Positions 44,577 to 55,881 of a stretch of 64,000 nt of DNA are shown here, piece by piece (the first letter of the stretch is position 1; every line of letters begins with the position of its first letter). The stretch lies in contig JAAMPI010000047.1 in assembly GCA_013054445.1 (NCBI GenBank), positions 18,901 to 82,900 on the forward strand. The letters are read 5' to 3'. A model generated the notes under the pieces. The model was not told the origin of the DNA. It did no database searches and saw only the letters and a program-made list of their open reading frames with translations. A program made the translations under genes and the position numbers. The stretch is from Cudoniella acicularis (lineage: Eukaryota > Ascomycota > Leotiomycetes > Helotiales > Helotiaceae).

Positions 44577-46496
44577 ATGGCATATCCGCCACTGGATCTT
44601 GCCCAGGATGAAATAAGACTCCTTTCTTTGGTCGTCGACGACGACTCCAACAAATCCATACAGTGCACAACCACCATCACCAAGCTCGCTAATGCTCCTC
44701 CGTTTAAAGCCCTCTCCTATTTTCGCGGCGATCGGTTTGACCGCAGGTCTGTTATGCTCAATGGAGAACGGCTGATGGTCCCCAAAAACTTGGATGCCGC
44801 ACTTCGAGCACTCTACCGACACGAACAAAACGCCATATGGGTCGATGTTCTCTGTATCAACCAGGACGATGGAGTCGAAAAGAGCCATCAAGTCGGCCTC
44901 ATGTCAGAAATCTATGGTTGCGCGGCTGAGGTGCTGGCTTGGCTGGGAGCACCAATTGGAAGTCAGCGGTGGACCAATGGCGCCTTGATTTTCATTCAAC
45001 TATGGGCTCAGTTGGATTGGAAGTTAGATAACAAAGCGGATGTGCAACAAATGCTCAGCCAGAAGCCATTTTGGTTGAGGCAAAGCTGGCAACAAGCCCA
45101 AGATTTTTTATTGCTGCCTTTCTGGAAGCGGAGATGGATACTTCAAGAACTTGTTCTAGCGAGGAAAGCTTTCCTCTTATGCGGAGGGAAGAAAGTTGCC
45201 ATGGGCGATGTCGAAAAGGTTATGGAAACTTGGAAACGGTTACAAGAACCAAGTTTCGCATTTGAAATCAAGCAATACATTCAGTGGGTACAGCCAGTGG
45301 CGACCGGAAGATTGCAGCTGTACTCCAAGTTGCGTGCTTCGAGGCTGAAACATGGAACTTCTCCGACATTGGCCACGCTACTCGAAGTATGTCAAGCTAT
45401 GGATGTCTCAGACCCTCGAGATCAAGTCTACGCGCTGTTAGGCATGGCGGAAAAGTGCGACATTGTCATTGACTACACAAAATCTGCAAAAGATGCCTTG
45501 ACTGATATCGCCGCTCAGATGATAAAATCATCTAAACACCTGGATATATTGCGGGACGCGGGAGTCGTTGATTTGAAGCCAGTGGAGCGCTTTGACTTGC
45601 CTTCGTGGGTGCCAACGTGGGAGCGACCTCCTTGTCTCCCGTTACCAAAAACATTCGATTCTTCCAGTAATTACGATGCAATATATCATTTCGACGAGGA
45701 TGAATTGTTGGGAGAGCAGAACAGAGCGCGATTGTTCGCCAATGGTATCAAGTGCGGCAACATTATTGAAGTCGATTCAGCAGAGGTCATGATCGAAAAC
45801 CCCGCACAAATCCTAGGTCAACACTTCGTCCGCTACAAATTGCACCAAAAGTACCCAACAGGAATTCCAGTATTGCAGGCGATCTTCAGAACGATGCTAC
45901 TCGACAACAATTTTACCTCCTCAGAAAGGCTCACAGCAGATGACAACAAATTTTTCGACCTCGCAGCGGGCTTCCTTTTCATGCTCCAACTCATGGACCA
46001 AGTCAAGAATGAGAGTCTCTTCGAGCTGGCAATGACATACGACGTCTCCGTCGACAACGACGAAGAATTACCAGATTACGCCGAGTCATTCTTGAAATAC
46101 ACCGATCAAACCTCAAACAATCGGGCCGTGCAAGACATCCTCGAATTATTCCTCGGCACCTCAGAATTGCCTTCACAATTGCAATGGCCAAAAGAGCTGG
46201 ATCTCAAACGCGGCCAGGCAAATCTCAGACCCTTCCTCGCCGAAGCAGCGAATTGTTTGGACTCTCGGTGCATGTTCTCGCTCGGAAAAGGATATTTTGG
46301 TGTTGGACCTCTCGGAATTCAACCTGGTGATATGGTCTGTGTACTTTGGGGTTGCGATGTGCCGCTTGTGATCAGAAGAGTTGATGATTATTATCTTCTG
46401 GTTGGCGCTTGTTTTGTATTAGGTTTCATGGATGGAGAGGCGAGGAAAATGGTTGAGGAGGGAAAAAGGCGAGTAAGAACTTTTAATTTGCATTAG
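44577..46496 (+). CDS. HET domain protein, divergent, intact
   Basis: A single exon of 639 residues from ATG 44577 (earlier in-frame codons include GTG only). The HET blocks are 'FKALSYFRGD' (family: YxALSYxWG, so the usual Trp is replaced), 'AIWVDVLCINQDDGVEKSHQV' in two pieces, 'WKRRWILQELVLARKAFL' and 'VSDPRDQVYALLGMA'. The C-terminal tail 'YYLLVGACFVLGFMDGEA' matches the HET1 tail. HET proteins take part in non-self recognition and cell death in fungi. No membrane segment, NACHT or ankyrin repeat is visible. The altered first motif may change activity. The gene is uninterrupted and lies in tandem with the SNTX-GTPase gene 830 bp downstream. Confidence 0.92.
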   Translation: MAYPPLDLAQDEIRLLSLVVDDDSNKSIQCTTTITKLANAPPFKALSYFRGDRFDRRSVMLNGERLMVPKNLDAALRALYRHEQNAIWVDVLCINQDDGVEKSHQVGLMSEIYGCAAEVLAWLGAPIGSQRWTNGALIFIQLWAQLDWKLDNKADVQQMLSQKPFWLRQSWQQAQDFLLLPFWKRRWILQELVLARKAFLLCGGKKVAMGDVEKVMETWKRLQEPSFAFEIKQYIQWVQPVATGRLQLYSKLRASRLKHGTSPTLATLLEVCQAMDVSDPRDQVYALLGMAEKCDIVIDYTKSAKDALTDIAAQMIKSSKHLDILRDAGVVDLKPVERFDLPSWVPTWERPPCLPLPKTFDSSSNYDAIYHFDEDELLGEQNRARLFANGIKCGNIIEVDSAEVMIENPAQILGQHFVRYKLHQKYPTGIPVLQAIFRTMLLDNNFTSSERLTADDNKFFDLAAGFLFMLQLMDQVKNESLFELAMTYDVSVDNDEELPDYAESFLKYTDQTSNNRAVQDILELFLGTSELPSQLQWPKELDLKRGQANLRPFLAEAANCLDSRCMFSLGKGYFGVGPLGIQPGDMVCVLWGCDVPLVIRRVDDYYLLVGACFVLGFMDGEARKMVEEGKRRVRTFNLH

Positions 46497-47325
46497 ACGA
46501 TACCTATGAATGTAAAATAGTTTCCTTCAACTGAAGTAGACTTGAATTAAGTTTGATCCAAGTCGAGGAAGGTAGCTAATTAATTTTTGGAAAAAAGTTG
46601 TATTTCTGAGGTTGAAGTCTAGTAGTTTCATAAGAATTCAACGACAAATTTTCTTTTCACGGCTTAGAATAAGAGGTCGTCTTCAAGTTCTGGCGCTCTG
46701 AATGCTTTTTCTGATTGGACGCATCTCTCCTCACAGCTCTCCTCACTTAAGGCAGGTACTCACCTCGTCACAATTATCGCGATGCTAAAAATCCGAATTC
46801 CATTTGAATACAAACACGTTAATTTTATAATTGGAAACAAGGTGCTTCTTTCGAAAAATTTATGCGACACTCACAAATGGCAGAGGAAATTTGCGCATAA
46901 AATACTTGGGATAAGGAACGAGGCTACAGTCTGCCAGGCAGACAGCCTGATCAGGGCTGTGCAAGCCATTTGACAAGGGCCAAGAAAATCCGTCGAATAA
47001 CAACATGCTTTCAAAAGCCACGACAAAATATAGCCAAGGCTATTGGAGCCAGATAAGCATGCTTTTGCTATCGTGGTGTTGCGGAACGTCGGATATAAGT
47101 GGTACTTTGCGCTCAGGCTCCAGCATCCCCAATGTTTTATATCTCCTCACCGAGGCCCGTCTCAAGGCGACTTTTCGCATTTCATACTCCCCACTTATTA
47201 GGCTCCATGCACTGGAGTGAATCTTAAGCTTATTTTGAGCCAGGCTAAGCTTTTTCGAATACTTAATCGCTGGACGATCCGTACTTTTCCGTGAAATCAT
47301 CTACTCTCGCAAGAAATACTTTGCA
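46497..47325. other. Intergenic / promoter of the SNTX-GTPase gene
   Basis: No gene is seen. Two short frames (46782-46973 and 47005-47220) have no domain. The sequence before ATG 47326 is GCAATG, an acceptable start context. Confidence 0.45.
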
Positions 47326-50300
47326 ATGTCTGCCGAAACCTTGAATCGAGCGGCCCTAGGCCAGGTCGCTCTTTTAGGGATGCTTTACGATGCTCGAAGC
47401 GATCAGTTCCTTCCACATTCAGCGCTCAACGGTGCTCTTCCAGACGAGGCTGTGAATCGCTCAAATGTGCGCCCGAAACACCAAACACTCATCTCCAATG
47501 ATTCCTACAAAGACAAGTTCGAGAAAATGGGGGTGACTTCAGAGCTGGGAGCGAGCTTTCTAGCAGGTTTGGTCAATGTGGAAGGCGCTGGACGATATCT
47601 TCAAACACCAGATCGCGGCACAGCCCTGACGGCTCACCGAGCACTGCACTACACCATTTCGACTGTGCAGGAGAGCATTAATCTCGCAGGTGGCAATTTT
47701 AAAGATTTCCTCAGTACTGATCAACTTTTAAGCACTGTTTCTGCTACCCATTTTGTCAGTGGAGTTACGTGGGGAGCCAGTTGTATCGTGAGTGCAACTC
47801 GTACAATTCCGAGCGAAAATGACCGGCCTGGGGTTGAAAAGGCCTTGGAATCGGCTTTCGAAGCTTTCGAGTGGACAGATGAATGGGGATTCGATGGAGC
47901 TTCGACATACCCACCCCAGCTCAAAGAGGAATTCGGAGACATAATGGTCTATTCGGACATTCTTGATCACAATGAGTATCTTCTGAACGACTTGGATGCC
48001 GCTCACACTCTCTTCGTTAACCTTCCCAAGCTTGTCGAGGAGTCAACTGATCCCAAAGGAACTCCCTTATCGTATACTTTACTACCCATTGGCTTTCTCT
48101 CCATGTTCTTTGGGGTTTCGATTCCTAGCACCGTCTCACAGGGTCACATCAGCGCGGAATATCAAGAGAAGTACGTTGGGTTGCTGGACGACCACCGGGT
48201 TGCCCAAGGGTCACTTAATGATTATTACCAACAACTGAAAGACCATACTCTCTGCGTAAGACCAATGGATGTATTTCGGGTTTCTGATCGTGTGAGAGCC
48301 GCCGAAAAAGCCGAAACGGAGCTTCGGTCAACATACACGAGATTGGTAAAGGACATCAGAGCAGGCAAAGCGAGCTCGCAGGACTTGTCGAAAATGATCG
48401 AAACATTTACGCAAGGGAACAGTTCGCCGAAAGCTCTCACGGCCATCACGAAGGAGTTCTCAGAGAGATTGTCTTTTGTTGACTTTATTGAAGGAAAAGG
48501 GGCAAAATATATTGGCTACGATGGCGCTTGTCGTCAGGAATTTGAAAAATGCAGTCGGAAAAAATCTTGGGGCGATTCCTACATTTTCTACTTCAACGAC
48601 GATTCAATGAAAGACGCCCAGGCATGGAAAGAACACCTCGACCTTCTGACGGATATTCTCGACAAGATGACTGAAAAAGAACGAATGTTTGTGGTTGACT
48701 GTAACGCCACTGGTACGCCATTCAAGGAGCTATGCGTGGTCCAATATCAAGAAGAAGAACTCGTTTCGACAAACGTCTTGAAGCAAAGAAGACATCTTGC
48801 TGATAAATGCATTTTGCGATACGACCCCAGATACTTGGATGAGACCATGAAGGACGATCCATGGCCACCAAAACGGAAAATGGTGAAGATTCCTTGTCCA
48901 GGTGCCGGTCCAAGTTGTAAGATGAACCACGAGTGGATCTGCTACAAATGTCACTCCCCAGTAGAGTTCGGTACGATGACCGAGTACATGTATTGCGAAT
49001 GCGGTCGAGTGAGGTGCAGGGGGTTATTATACGGGTTCGACTGCCAGAAACCAGGACATACGCCAAAGTACGCAAAATACGAAGACTATCAATTGTTGAG
49101 TGTCATGAAAGCTCTCGTACCACCACCAGAGGTCAATATACTGATTCTGGGGGAGACTGGTGTGGGGAAGTCGACCTTCGTCAACGCTTTTATCAACTAC
49201 TTGACCTTCTCATCGTTGGATCATGCCTTGAGTGCCTCGCAGCTGAACTGGGTCATCCCTTGTTCTTTTGCATCATCCGCCGTGGATCAGGACACGGGCA
49301 AGCTCATGCAGAGAGTGGTACAAATTGGCTCCTCGGAAGCGGATGAAGTGAGTGGTGTGAAAGGGAAATCAGCAACCCAGAAAGCAACTGCCTATCCTAT
49401 TTACATAGGAGGAAAACTCATCCGCCTCATCGATACTCCCGGAATTGGCGACGTTCGCGGTATCGAACAGGACAAACTGAACATGGTTCACACACTCTCC
49501 GTGTTGAGAAATTATGATACACTTCATGGAATCATGATTCTTCTCAAGCCCAACAATGCTCGTTTGACACTTATGTTCAAGTTCTGCATCAACGAGCTTT
49601 TGACACATCTCCACCGCGATGCTGCAAAGAATATGATATACGGTTTCACAAACACCCGAGGTTCGATGTATACCCCAGGGGACGCAGTTGGACCGCTTGA
49701 GACCCAGTTGTCGAATTACCAAGGAGTACTGCCCGGTCTTTACGAAAACACGGTTTACTGCTTTGATTCAGAGAGCTTTCGCTATTTAGCAGCACGGAAA
49801 CAACCCGACGAACTCGATCTAGGCAACCTCGATGACTACCGAAGAAGCTGGGAGCATTCCGCCACCGAATCCCAAAGACTTATGGACTATTTTGAAAAGC
49901 GAAATCCACATCTGGTGAAAAGTACACTGGAATTGGCTGAAACTAGAGACCTCATAGCTCGACTTGTACAACCAATGGCGGAAATTATCAAGGTGGTTAC
50001 TAAAACCATTGCGGATAGCAAGAAGGCTATGGATGATTTGTCCAATACGCAGAAGAGCGGAACAGCATTAAAGGGCCTCCTAAACTTGACGAAAACAACG
50101 TTGGTCACAAAGCAACTGGACAGGCCTTATACTGTCTGTGATAATACAGCTTGTGTTTCGCGTGTGGCAAATTCTGGTGGAGGAGGCAGTGTTGTGCTTC
50201 GAAAGTCCCTTTGTAAGTGCACCTAATTCATGGAATGTTCTATTTGAAATTCTTTTTGCCCCTTCGACCGTTTCCAGACCTCCACGATAGAACTCGCAAC

Positions 50301-51564
50301 ACTTCGAAAAATAAACACTCTACTACTGTGAGATATTATGAGAAGGCGACACGAATCCTATTTTGCCCTCGTACAATTTGCTCTTTAAGAAATTGAGTGT
50401 GTATTTTTCGAGTAGTATCGTGAAATATGCCTAGGAACTGTCGAAGGGAAATATATCTTCATTTTACTAATAGACAACAGGTCACGATCCATGTTCTCTC
50501 ACCGAAATAAAACGAGACGAGCGAGGCGCGGCCGGCATCTCAGGCTGCTATGCCTTCCGAGAAGATGGAAAATGCCGCAAATGTTCACACCCCCCAGCCG
50601 ACCACATGCACGTCATGGTCCTATACTCGGAAGCCACTGAAACGTCGATAGATCCAATCGTTCAGCAGAAACTCAACGCCAATGCTAGCGAATTCCAAGT
50701 GAAAGACGCGCAAGTCAACGCTCTGAAACAACGCATTGCTGAATACCAAACAGAGAAAGACTTGCTGGAGGAAGCACAAGCAAAGTTCAGCCATTACCTG
50801 GAGCAGAATTCAATTACAGTGTATAACGATGTGACGATTGAGTATTTGGACCACTTAATCAAAGACGAGAAGGCGAAAATGGGCCCCAAGTCGGGAGTTC
50901 ACGATACCAGCGCGCGGATCTGATCGATGCTCTCGAAATCAGCAAAAAGAAACACCTCGATTTCGTTAATGCAATGCGGAAGGGAAAACAAGTGCAATTC
51001 GGGTCAAAATACCAAGCTTTAGACGAGAAGGGGGTGCATCGACTCGTCACATCCCTTTGCGCAATGAAGCACTACGGCCAACAGCTCAAACAAGCTGAAG
51101 CAGCAGTCAAGAATGCCTACGCAGCGCAGTTTAACGAACGTCCCTACCGCATCCGCAGACCGGAAGCTTTCATGTTTGGATCGTCAGGCCATTCATCTTG
51201 GAAAAAGAAATCCTCTTCTTCGTGGGGGAAACCAGTCAAGAGCATGCTCTACGACTTCGGAGGAGCGTCAAATACGAAGAGAAATTCAGAAATGCCGCCA
51301 ACCCTCCCCCCTTTAACGCAGCCGATGAACGGTTCCAGCTCAAGAGCATCCATGCCACCCCCCGGGAATTCTTCTGGCTCGAAGAAGAACTATTTGGATA
51401 GTGACGAGAAGTCTTCATATGATGGGAGTGGGATTTCAGCGCCGCCCCCGTATGATTTCCCTGCGAATGGGACGACGATTAGTGGGATTGGGGGGCAGAG
51501 CGCGAACAGACGGCTTAGTTTGAAGAATTTTATTAAGGCTAAGGTGTTTAGGAGGAATCCTTGA
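47326..51564 (+). CDS. SNTX-type MACPF domain fused to a P-loop GTPase
   Basis: Exon 1 is 47326-50212. A 268-nt intron (50213-50480) restores '..KSLC|HDPCSLTEI', and exon 2 runs to 51564. Total is about 1,323 residues. Residues 1-250 resemble the stonustoxin-type MACPF domain: 'GMLYDARSDQFLP' near the start, 'LGASFLAGLVNVEGAGRYL', 'ATHFVSGVTWGA', and 'LFVNLPKLVEES' followed by 'SYTLLPIGFL'. A helical stretch and a thioredoxin-like region follow (about 270-510), as in that family. A Cys/His cluster lies at about 523-590. The GTPase has GETGVGKS (609-616) and DTPGIGD (703-709). Its G4 motif is unusual ('GFTNTR'). After the intron come a second cysteine module ('CRKCSHPPADHMHVM'), a coiled coil and a Pro/Ser-rich tail. 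There is no signal peptide. One base is missing in GGGCCCC (50881-50887), probably an error or a late break. Function is unknown. Confidence 0.8.
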
Positions 51565-53433
51565 GGGCTGGCAAGGAGATTGATGTGATGTGATATTGCT
51601 TTTTGCTTGACTCGTGTGGCGCTCTTTTTTACGGTGCTTTATACCAGAGCGATTGAAAGACTATCTCTGCTCAAATATTTCACATTTTAAAGTTAAAATT
51701 TAAATAAATAAACATTTATGAAATTTACCTAGCTTGTGTTGTGTGAGTCTAGCTAGCCACGTGCATCCATCATTGTGTCTCCTCAACTGTGATGCACGCG
51801 GTACTGTCGCGAAATCTATTATAATATTTTAAATGTCTCTACTACTGTGACGCATTGTAAAAAATAAACTAGATTTTGCCTAATCCAGCCTATCCTCTCA
51901 TACTGACTCTCTAATTTTTAGTACTTTTCACTTAGTAGCCGTTTATAAATTCTCGAGTGTTTTATGCGAGTCTGCGATACTGGGCGTATGATGGCCGAAG
52001 AGATACACTTATCGCGCGAAAACACTTCACGTTTTCACAACACCTTATAATTCTAAACATAATTTATGTTTGTGAAATGGATAATTGGAGCTAGGTAATT
52101 TAATTACAGTTATTGTTGCAAAGAATCTTTTCGTGATTCTTTTAATCTTTTGAAGTTGTTTCCTCCCACAATTTGGGCACTATGTCGCTACTACCCACGC
52201 GCAACTAACTGCCCCTCGATTCGGAATTCGCTACTATTGTAGACTTTCTACCAGAATAAGCCATTACAGTTTGCAATCAAATCTCGAGTTTCTTAGATAG
52301 CGATTTTGTTAAGTAGGTTTACTTTGTGTCATGTTGCGAATTTGTAAGTTGTGGGTGCGCGGGGTTGACCACGCATTGGAGTCAGGTCGTGAATTGGCAG
52401 GTTTCAGGGAAGGACATCGCTGAAGCTATAGGTTATTACAAGGCTTGCTTCGTTAATTCAAGGTGGTATTGTAGTAAGTCAGGCGGGTGGTAATACTAAT
52501 CCAGCTGCTAATATCATAAAAAATACTTCACAATTTCATGAGAATCCAGGCTTCTAGAAACCTCGCAAACTTCTGATACGGAGACTGAGATCCTTCTAAA
52601 ACAAAATAAGCATTACAATAAATAAATATTTTATAGTGCATTTAATCTTTTCAAGTGGCCTGAGTATTGTTCAGGCGTCTTAGGGATCTGCGCAATCACA
52701 TATATTCACTGTCCCATATAATTCCCAGTCTATTTATCAGATTGTATTTTTTTCTATATGTAATAGTTCTTAAAAGTTAATTAGGAATAAATTATTCCTT
52801 TTTTTGGAGCCTTTTGAAGTCGTGAGTTGTGGGTTGGAAACAGCTCAGGCTTGGCGTTTGTTAGCGATCAATAAGGAGGCGACCGCTAAAGGCTATAGGG
52901 TCCTACAGTGCCTTATTCGCTAAGTGGCAATGCTATTTCGCGAACTTAGGGAGCGAGCACCCACCAACCGGGCGAACGACATGACAGAGTGATTGACGTG
53001 CGGTAACTAGATGTTTTAGAGCTTGAAGGATCTATTGGTGGTAGTCTGGTAAGGCGCGTCTCAAGGCATACTCGTTCTTAATTTCTCAACAAATTGCTCC
53101 TTAGGGTTTTCATAGTCAGCGAATAGAAGTCCACATCATGCAGCCTCATTTGAAAGCTACATAGGTAACAGCTGCCAAGACAATAAACTGTGTTTCATTG
53201 GCCAAACTCGATGCATTTGGATCTTATGCGCTTATTTCTGGGCCGATGCCTAGACCCAGTTGGTAGTGGAGCAGGGCGTAATTGACGTGGCTCGGCTTTA
53301 GAATTGATTCCCTACTTCTAACCATACGATAATAAAACACTCATAGGAGTTCTGTCTAAATATCCTGACCTTGAAATTCTAGGTTCCAACAAATCTCTTG
53401 TACTGTTGATCAGCTTTCGTTCTCAAAGTCAAC
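51565..53433. other. Long AT-rich intergenic region
   Basis: No gene is recognised. Two GC-richer patches (about 52330-52510 and 52825-52990) look alike in outline ('GAGTTGTGGG', then 'GCTATAGG' with a similar tail) and may be old copies of one repeat. Otherwise the stretch is AT-rich and probably RIP-altered. Confidence 0.4.
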
Positions 53434-55881
53434 ATGTCTCTCCAAAGATCAGCAGGCTATGGCTCCTTGGTCGCCCTGGGCATTGGACTTGGCGACCTTG
53501 CAACTCTCGTATCGTTGAGCAAGCGAGTTGGAAATTGGATGACGGTCGTTTCTGGAGATGAGGACTTCCTCAAACTTCTAGACCAGGATGAGATGGATAT
53601 TCTACGAAGACGAGGACTGCTCGATATAGCTCGTTTCAACAAGAAGTGGGGCTCTCAGATGGGGCTACTCTCAAATGGCCGCCCAACAGTCTTCGAGGGC
53701 GACATCGCAGAGAAAGCACTTCAAAAGCTCAGCCGTTTCACTGCAATAATGGTATGTGTGGTTGCTGCACTGGACGCATTTGCGGCTTCTGATGTCGTCA
53801 AATCTATTATCAAGAGAGTTCTCCTTGAATTATTACGTACAACAGATTATGGTGCTGATATCCTGGCATCGCAATTCTCTCATCGACTTAATTCTTGGGT
53901 CTCTTCGGCCATTCTCCGAGGACTTAGCGTGGAAGCGAGGCGGATCCGACGTGGCCTCCTACAACAAAATCTAATTGTTGACGGCTTGATGCCGAAAGAC
54001 GATTCAGAACTCGTTGTTACTTTTCTGGTGTGGCTACTTGCTGATAACTCAGAGACTTACACCACACCGTCTTCCGACATTGCGGGCATTGCACTCTGCT
54101 TATCACAACTCGGAATTGATATTCTCTCCGTTGAAGGGTTTGGTGTGCCCTGCTTGCCAACCGCTTGCCGACTTATGTACAACCAAGAGGCTGTAGTAAG
54201 TCTAGACTACCGTCGATCGCGGGTCGCCTTAGAGTTGCTCCGTCGCGTACCTTGTACAACCATAAATCTGCAGTGCCCAGAAGAATCATTGACGACTTTT
54301 CCCGTCGATGCAGATACCGCCAACAGATGCCGGGCCGCATGGCTCGAAGGAAGTCAAGCTGCGGAATATATAGTTTGTCGGCCTGTCGTACCACCGGCAA
54401 ACGTTACTCACCACGATGATTTCAAGTACATTTTCTACGACTCTGGTCATCGCCCTGGTCGAACACGAACCGAAATATACCAACTGGCTTCTTGCCATGC
54501 ATTCGTTGCCAACAAAGAGCTTTGCACCAGGCTGGAACAAGTTCTTCAGCATGAATCTTCTCCTACTCTAACTTGGCTCCTTGAGCAGACGACGACAGCA
54601 ATGGCTCCGGACGCAGAGGAGTGGGACTTAAACCAGACAAAAACGCAAATCTGGAACCTCGACATGAGAGATGAAATTAAAGTGAATGCATTCACAGTGT
54701 TCCAGGCCTTCTTCATGGGGTATTTTTATTCAATATTTTTGAAACTAGTGGACACCTCTACACTTCGAGTTCAAACAGTGGATGGTGCTTGGGGTTATCG
54801 ATCACCAGTCTTTTTGTGTGATATTCGCACCGTCTGGCTCTCTTCGTCTCAAACCCGGGAACCCGGAGTACAGATTCTCCGAAGAGAAAGCGTTTTAAGC
54901 ATTCTTTCATCGCTGCTTCTTGGCAAACAGAAGGAGATATCCCGAATAAAAACTGCCTCCTTTCAGCAAGACAATTGGTGTATAGGTGTTATTGAAAAGA
55001 GAGCATTACTTATTAGAAGTATTCTCAAGCCTTGCAGAAATATTCGAGAAACTGGAAGCTTCGATCTAGTCGATGTTGACGTCAGCGGAATTCCGTCTGA
55101 CATTAATGGTGTGGTCCGTCCTGGCGTTGCCAGCGTAACCATCTCTGCTCCTCCGCGAACGCTGGAAGAATTCGAGAAATACTACTCAACACAGTCTGTA
55201 TGGGATACCCCCAGCAACCGAGGATCTGAGGATTTGGGAAATGCAGCAGATGCTACATTCCATATTGAAGCAGATTGGGACGGAAACCCGGAGACGATGC
55301 TACTTTGTGTCCGTTACAATGGACGACGTATTGAAACTATCAATCCTGCGAATGCCGACATAACTTTTCTAAAATCCTTGCAACCAGTCACGGCCATTGA
55401 ATTCAAGGAAGGGCGGCAAAGCCCGAAGTTGGAAAAAGGGGATATTGTTAATTGGGGAATTCCAGAATTACTCAACGATGACCCATTCCCGCTTCCAGTT
55501 CACCTTTCAGATCAACCAAACTTGCTTCAATTATCTTTATCTGGGCGACCACGTCTAAGGTATTATGCAGCAGAGAAGTACATGAGTCGAAGCCATCACG
55601 TGTGCATAGTGACGGAGAGTATGAGCAAGGCGTTTCAAAGATGTAGAGACATCACTAAAGGCAGTCGTTTTCGTCCTTTAATTGTTATTACCGGCAGCGA
55701 GGCTGAATCTTCCCCCACCGTAGATGATTGGGTGCCGGAAGAGATTGCAGAGAGAGCGGACAGAATCCAGAAAACACTGGCCGAAAATCACAGATTAGGT
55801 GGTGAAACTTTAAAGGGGAGCGATAGAACTTTCACTCTTGGACGCTCGAAAGTGGAAACATACCTTATTTCATCTCAGTAG
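53434..55881 (+). CDS. Large fungal protein of unknown function
   Basis: A single exon of 815 residues starts at ATG 53434 (AACATG). I do not recognise a named domain. The N-terminus is 'SLVALGIGLGDLATLVSLS', a hydrophobic/amphipathic helix of the kind found at the front of some fungal NLR-like proteins. A second hydrophobic stretch ('AIMVCVVAALDAFAA') follows. The middle has 'SSDIAGIALCLSQLGIDIL', a pattern I associate with a lineage-expanded hypothetical family. The C-terminus is acidic and charged. It is an intact long frame without RIP-type stops. It lies 1.9 kb downstream of the SNTX-GTPase gene on the same strand. Any link is only positional. Confidence 0.75.
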   Translation: MSLQRSAGYGSLVALGIGLGDLATLVSLSKRVGNWMTVVSGDEDFLKLLDQDEMDILRRRGLLDIARFNKKWGSQMGLLSNGRPTVFEGDIAEKALQKLSRFTAIMVCVVAALDAFAASDVVKSIIKRVLLELLRTTDYGADILASQFSHRLNSWVSSAILRGLSVEARRIRRGLLQQNLIVDGLMPKDDSELVVTFLVWLLADNSETYTTPSSDIAGIALCLSQLGIDILSVEGFGVPCLPTACRLMYNQEAVVSLDYRRSRVALELLRRVPCTTINLQCPEESLTTFPVDADTANRCRAAWLEGSQAAEYIVCRPVVPPANVTHHDDFKYIFYDSGHRPGRTRTEIYQLASCHAFVANKELCTRLEQVLQHESSPTLTWLLEQTTTAMAPDAEEWDLNQTKTQIWNLDMRDEIKVNAFTVFQAFFMGYFYSIFLKLVDTSTLRVQTVDGAWGYRSPVFLCDIRTVWLSSSQTREPGVQILRRESVLSILSSLLLGKQKEISRIKTASFQQDNWCIGVIEKRALLIRSILKPCRNIRETGSFDLVDVDVSGIPSDINGVVRPGVASVTISAPPRTLEEFEKYYSTQSVWDTPSNRGSEDLGNAADATFHIEADWDGNPETMLLCVRYNGRRIETINPANADITFLKSLQPVTAIEFKEGRQSPKLEKGDIVNWGIPELLNDDPFPLPVHLSDQPNLLQLSLSGRPRLRYYAAEKYMSRSHHVCIVTESMSKAFQRCRDITKGSRFRPLIVITGSEAESSPTVDDWVPEEIAERADRIQKTLAENHRLGGETLKGSDRTFTLGRSKVETYLISSQ

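Noticed and set aside
44532..44891. Minus-strand frame of 119 codons
   Set aside because: Antisense shadow of the N-terminus of the HET protein.
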